Assembly: GCA_003344405.1 (NCBI GenBank)
Contig: NOWV01000262.1
Coordinates: 17,115 to 81,114 of the forward strand
Direction of reading: 5' to 3'
Source of the DNA: Trichoplax sp. H2
Lineage: Eukaryota > Placozoa > Uniplacotomia > Trichoplacea
DNA length: 64,000 bases
The notes below the pieces were generated by a model that saw only the letters and a list, made by a program, of their open reading frames with translations, was not told the origin of the DNA and ran no database searches. The position numbers and the translations under genes are program-made. How positions within the stretch are numbered: the stretch's first letter is position 1; every line of letters starts with the position of its first letter. Shown here in pieces: positions 61,662 to 64,000 of the stretch.

Positions 61662-63100
61662 ATGAAACTTCGAAATTATTATATAAGTGGGATGTCAAAT
61701 TCAATTTCTGATATATCGTTTGAGCTTACCGCTGCAAATTCCAGTATTCCATTTGCAATTGGCGGTTTCATAATCAATTCATTCCTCTTCATCACCATTT
61801 CTATATCGAAGTATTCAGTGATCCTATATTTAAATGATCCCTTCTATAGGATCACTGCTTACCATATTACTTGCGACTTGTAATGGTTTGTATAGGCGAA
61901 ATAAATTGATGGGCCTTGGCTGATAATTAATGAATCGGTGAAGTACGATATTTGCTGTTATAGCAATTACTCAGAGCCGGACTGATAGCTTGTAAACTGT
62001 GCTCAAATATGTTAGTATTGATGTTAAAGCGTTTAATGCTGTTACAGAATCTAAGTCGATCTTATACCGTAAGATCATTAATCTACGGACCTAACGAAGT
62101 ATCGTTGAGTCTTTCACTCGACTTTATTAGTAGCTTCCACTATTTCATTTTTTAACCTGTAGCATTTTTGTTATCCTAGATTTGACTTTTTATCCCAGCG
62201 ATATTTATTGTAAAATTATATTTATTTCTGTGCAATCAACTTCTAAAATTTCGGTTTCCAGTATTAATATAATTAACTGCCTTCGTTATATACTTTCTGC
62301 TAAGGGTCATTGTCGCGGTACGCCGTTACTAATTAAGTAATTGTTGATTTATGAATGCTTATTAATAGATAAGATAAGGTTATATGCTATGTTTAATGCG
62401 CTTGTAGCTGATAATAGGATGGTAGAAATGAGATAGAAATATAAGTTGTTAACAGTTAATTTACTGTAGTTTTGTAAGGTGTGTTAATCTCTAAAAATTG
62501 AGCCGTATATGGACGAAGGTTAAGCGTCTTAACACCTGATAGCTTGTAGCTATCTAAGTCTGAGAATATCGACATGTATATTTAGTAATGGTATTATACA
62601 TACTAATTAATGTAACTTGTAAAGTATGAATTCTCACCTGATAATATTGGAATTCACTGTAGAAACCTATTTAAGCGCGTGTGTTTGTAGAATAAAGTTA
62701 GTAAAATTGTTCAAGAAACGGCTAGACTCATATCGTGAAGAATAGTGTAATAATTAGTCAGTTGTCTGTGGATATCAGCCGAGAAATCGAGTTCTCAAAT
62801 ACTTCTCTCATAGAAACTGAAAGTACTGGGAGAAATAGCCCAAGTTTTAAGCAACTACACTAGAGTTCTTTACTTTCCTTTGCCACAAGCGAGGGTTATG
62901 ACAGTCATTCGAAGTTAACTTTTACATCTGTTTTTAGTATCAGTACAGTTTCTAAACTTATACCATCAATAGTTATAGCTAATAATTTTATAAACATTTA
63001 ATATTGAGAAGGACTTGTTCGTGTAATGAAGGCATAATAGTTCCAGTTATTCTGGTACACAAATAAGTATTGGGAAATTAGTTCTAATTAATGGCTGCAG
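61662..63100 (+). pseudogene. Decayed relative of the 57950 GPCR, split by a solo LTR
   Basis: The first 73 codons are open and match the start of the neighbouring receptor: TM1 (IPFAIGGFIINSFLFITIS for IPVGVVGTITNVFLLIIIS), then LNDPFYRIT and HITCDL, followed by a stop at 61881. Matching resumes at about 62182-62305 with TFYPSDIYCKIIFIS, the TM3 region, and CLR where the intact gene has FHR. The LTR at 62311-62903 interrupts it just after this. Weak TM5-like matches (PSIVIANNFI) appear near 62970. Stops, a frame break and the insertion make a functional product unlikely. The right-hand limit is approximate. Confidence 0.75.
62311..62903 (+). mobile_element. Solo LTR, family 2, copy b, in the GPCR pseudogene
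   Basis: 593 bp from TGTCGCGG to GGTTATGACA with perfect target duplications GTCAT at 62306-62310 and 62904-62908. It is the uninterrupted relative of the LTR at 23140. TATTTAAG near 62670 and AATAAAG near 62692 are present. It splits the pseudogene that starts at 61662. Confidence 0.9.
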
Positions 63101-64000
63101 ACAAGGTAAATTTGCTTGAGTAATAAACGAAAGTACAGGTGTTAACATTTTCTCTACAAGATCAAACCGTACCTTATGACATACTTCTACTACTTCTCAA
63201 ATTCGCAGCTACCTTGCTACATTTCTCCAGCGTATTGCTTTAGCATCCTTAATTTTAGCAATTTTGAATATATTTAATACTTTGGAATCCTTAACAAATA
63301 CCATTGCTTAAAATGGAAAATCAAGTAATATTTTATGTTCACTCGAAATATAATTCAGCTTACGTAATTATATTCATATAGATACAATTCAAGATATAAC
63401 TGTTTCGACTGGATCTGCTATATGATTTATTCCAGATATTTTTTAAGGGACAGCAGTTAGTATAATATTTATTTTCTAAAGCTTTGTATAAGCAGCAAAA
63501 ATAGATGAGTAAAGTTCTATTTTTGGTAAAATCATCACGGATGTTAGAACAAGCAGTACATACAGTTACGTAGCCTATTCTTTATGTTAACCTAGAAGAT
63601 GATTGCCTTACAGTATTATGACTTCAATATTTTAGCGGCTTTTTAGCTGTGATCGATGATATTTCTTTTGATATTAAAAATTATAAATGAAATTACTGTA
63701 CTTTCCATTATCGAGACCCATATGTTGATATAAAATATAAATTATTTACCTTTGGATGAGCTATAGAGGAGCATAGCTGGAACTTGTTCTATTCTACTAG
63801 TAAGTTGCCTACTTAGGGGGCTGATAATATAAGCGACATTAACGATCAGGGACCATCCACATCTAGGCAACCATATGAAATAAATTCAGTTAGGCAAATA
63901 AATCTTAAATTCTATATTAATGACTTTAGGAAATTAAACTGTCTTAGGTGATTTCATTATTAAGTGCCGCGATGTAATTGTTTATTCCAGTATTTATAGA

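Overview
The window looks like nuclear DNA of an early-branching animal. It is strongly AT-rich, with compact genes, many short introns with GT..AG borders, and intronless rhodopsin-class receptors. It also carries leucine-rich-repeat GPCR (LGR/relaxin-receptor-like) genes in which each repeat is its own phase-2 exon. A placozoan (Trichoplax or a relative) is my best guess from base composition, intron size and gene type. This is inference, not a database match.

Two very large LGR-type receptor genes lie head to tail on the minus strand and fill about 1-46.6 kb. Gene 2 (46603 to 16854) can be read completely: a signal-peptide exon, a Cys-rich LRR N-cap exon, 50 consecutive LRR exons, and one last exon with the CC-containing hinge, all seven membrane helices and the tail. 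That is 53 exons and about 1647 residues. Gene 1 (13683 to beyond the left edge) is its tandem paralogue. Its first 33 exons match gene 2 exons 1-33 one for one, including every exon that departs from 72 nt, and all are open. Its later LRRs and 7TM exon lie outside the window. Every splice after the N-cap is phase 2, so nearly any set of LRR exons could be skipped without a frameshift.

Scattered through introns and flanks are solo LTRs of at least seven families, about 350-680 bp each. Most have 5-bp target duplications, TG..CA-type ends, and an internal TATA box and/or AATAAA. I found no internal retroelement coding regions. Notable cases are an LTR nested in another LTR (with an unoccupied relative at 62.3 kb), an LTR 13 nt from an exon border, one 67 bp past the stop codon of gene 2 that carries the nearest sense AATAAA, and a three-LTR pile-up at 52-54 kb. 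Eight of ten LTRs inside introns are antisense to the host gene.

The right side (46.6-64 kb) is sparse. It holds a tentative two-exon secreted protein (51.9-49.4 kb, minus), an intact intronless class A GPCR (57950-58960, plus) with HRC in place of DRY, and a decayed relative of it (from 61662) broken by an LTR. The remaining stretches show only repeats, relics or nothing recognisable. No tRNA, rRNA, CRISPR or bacterial-type feature was seen.
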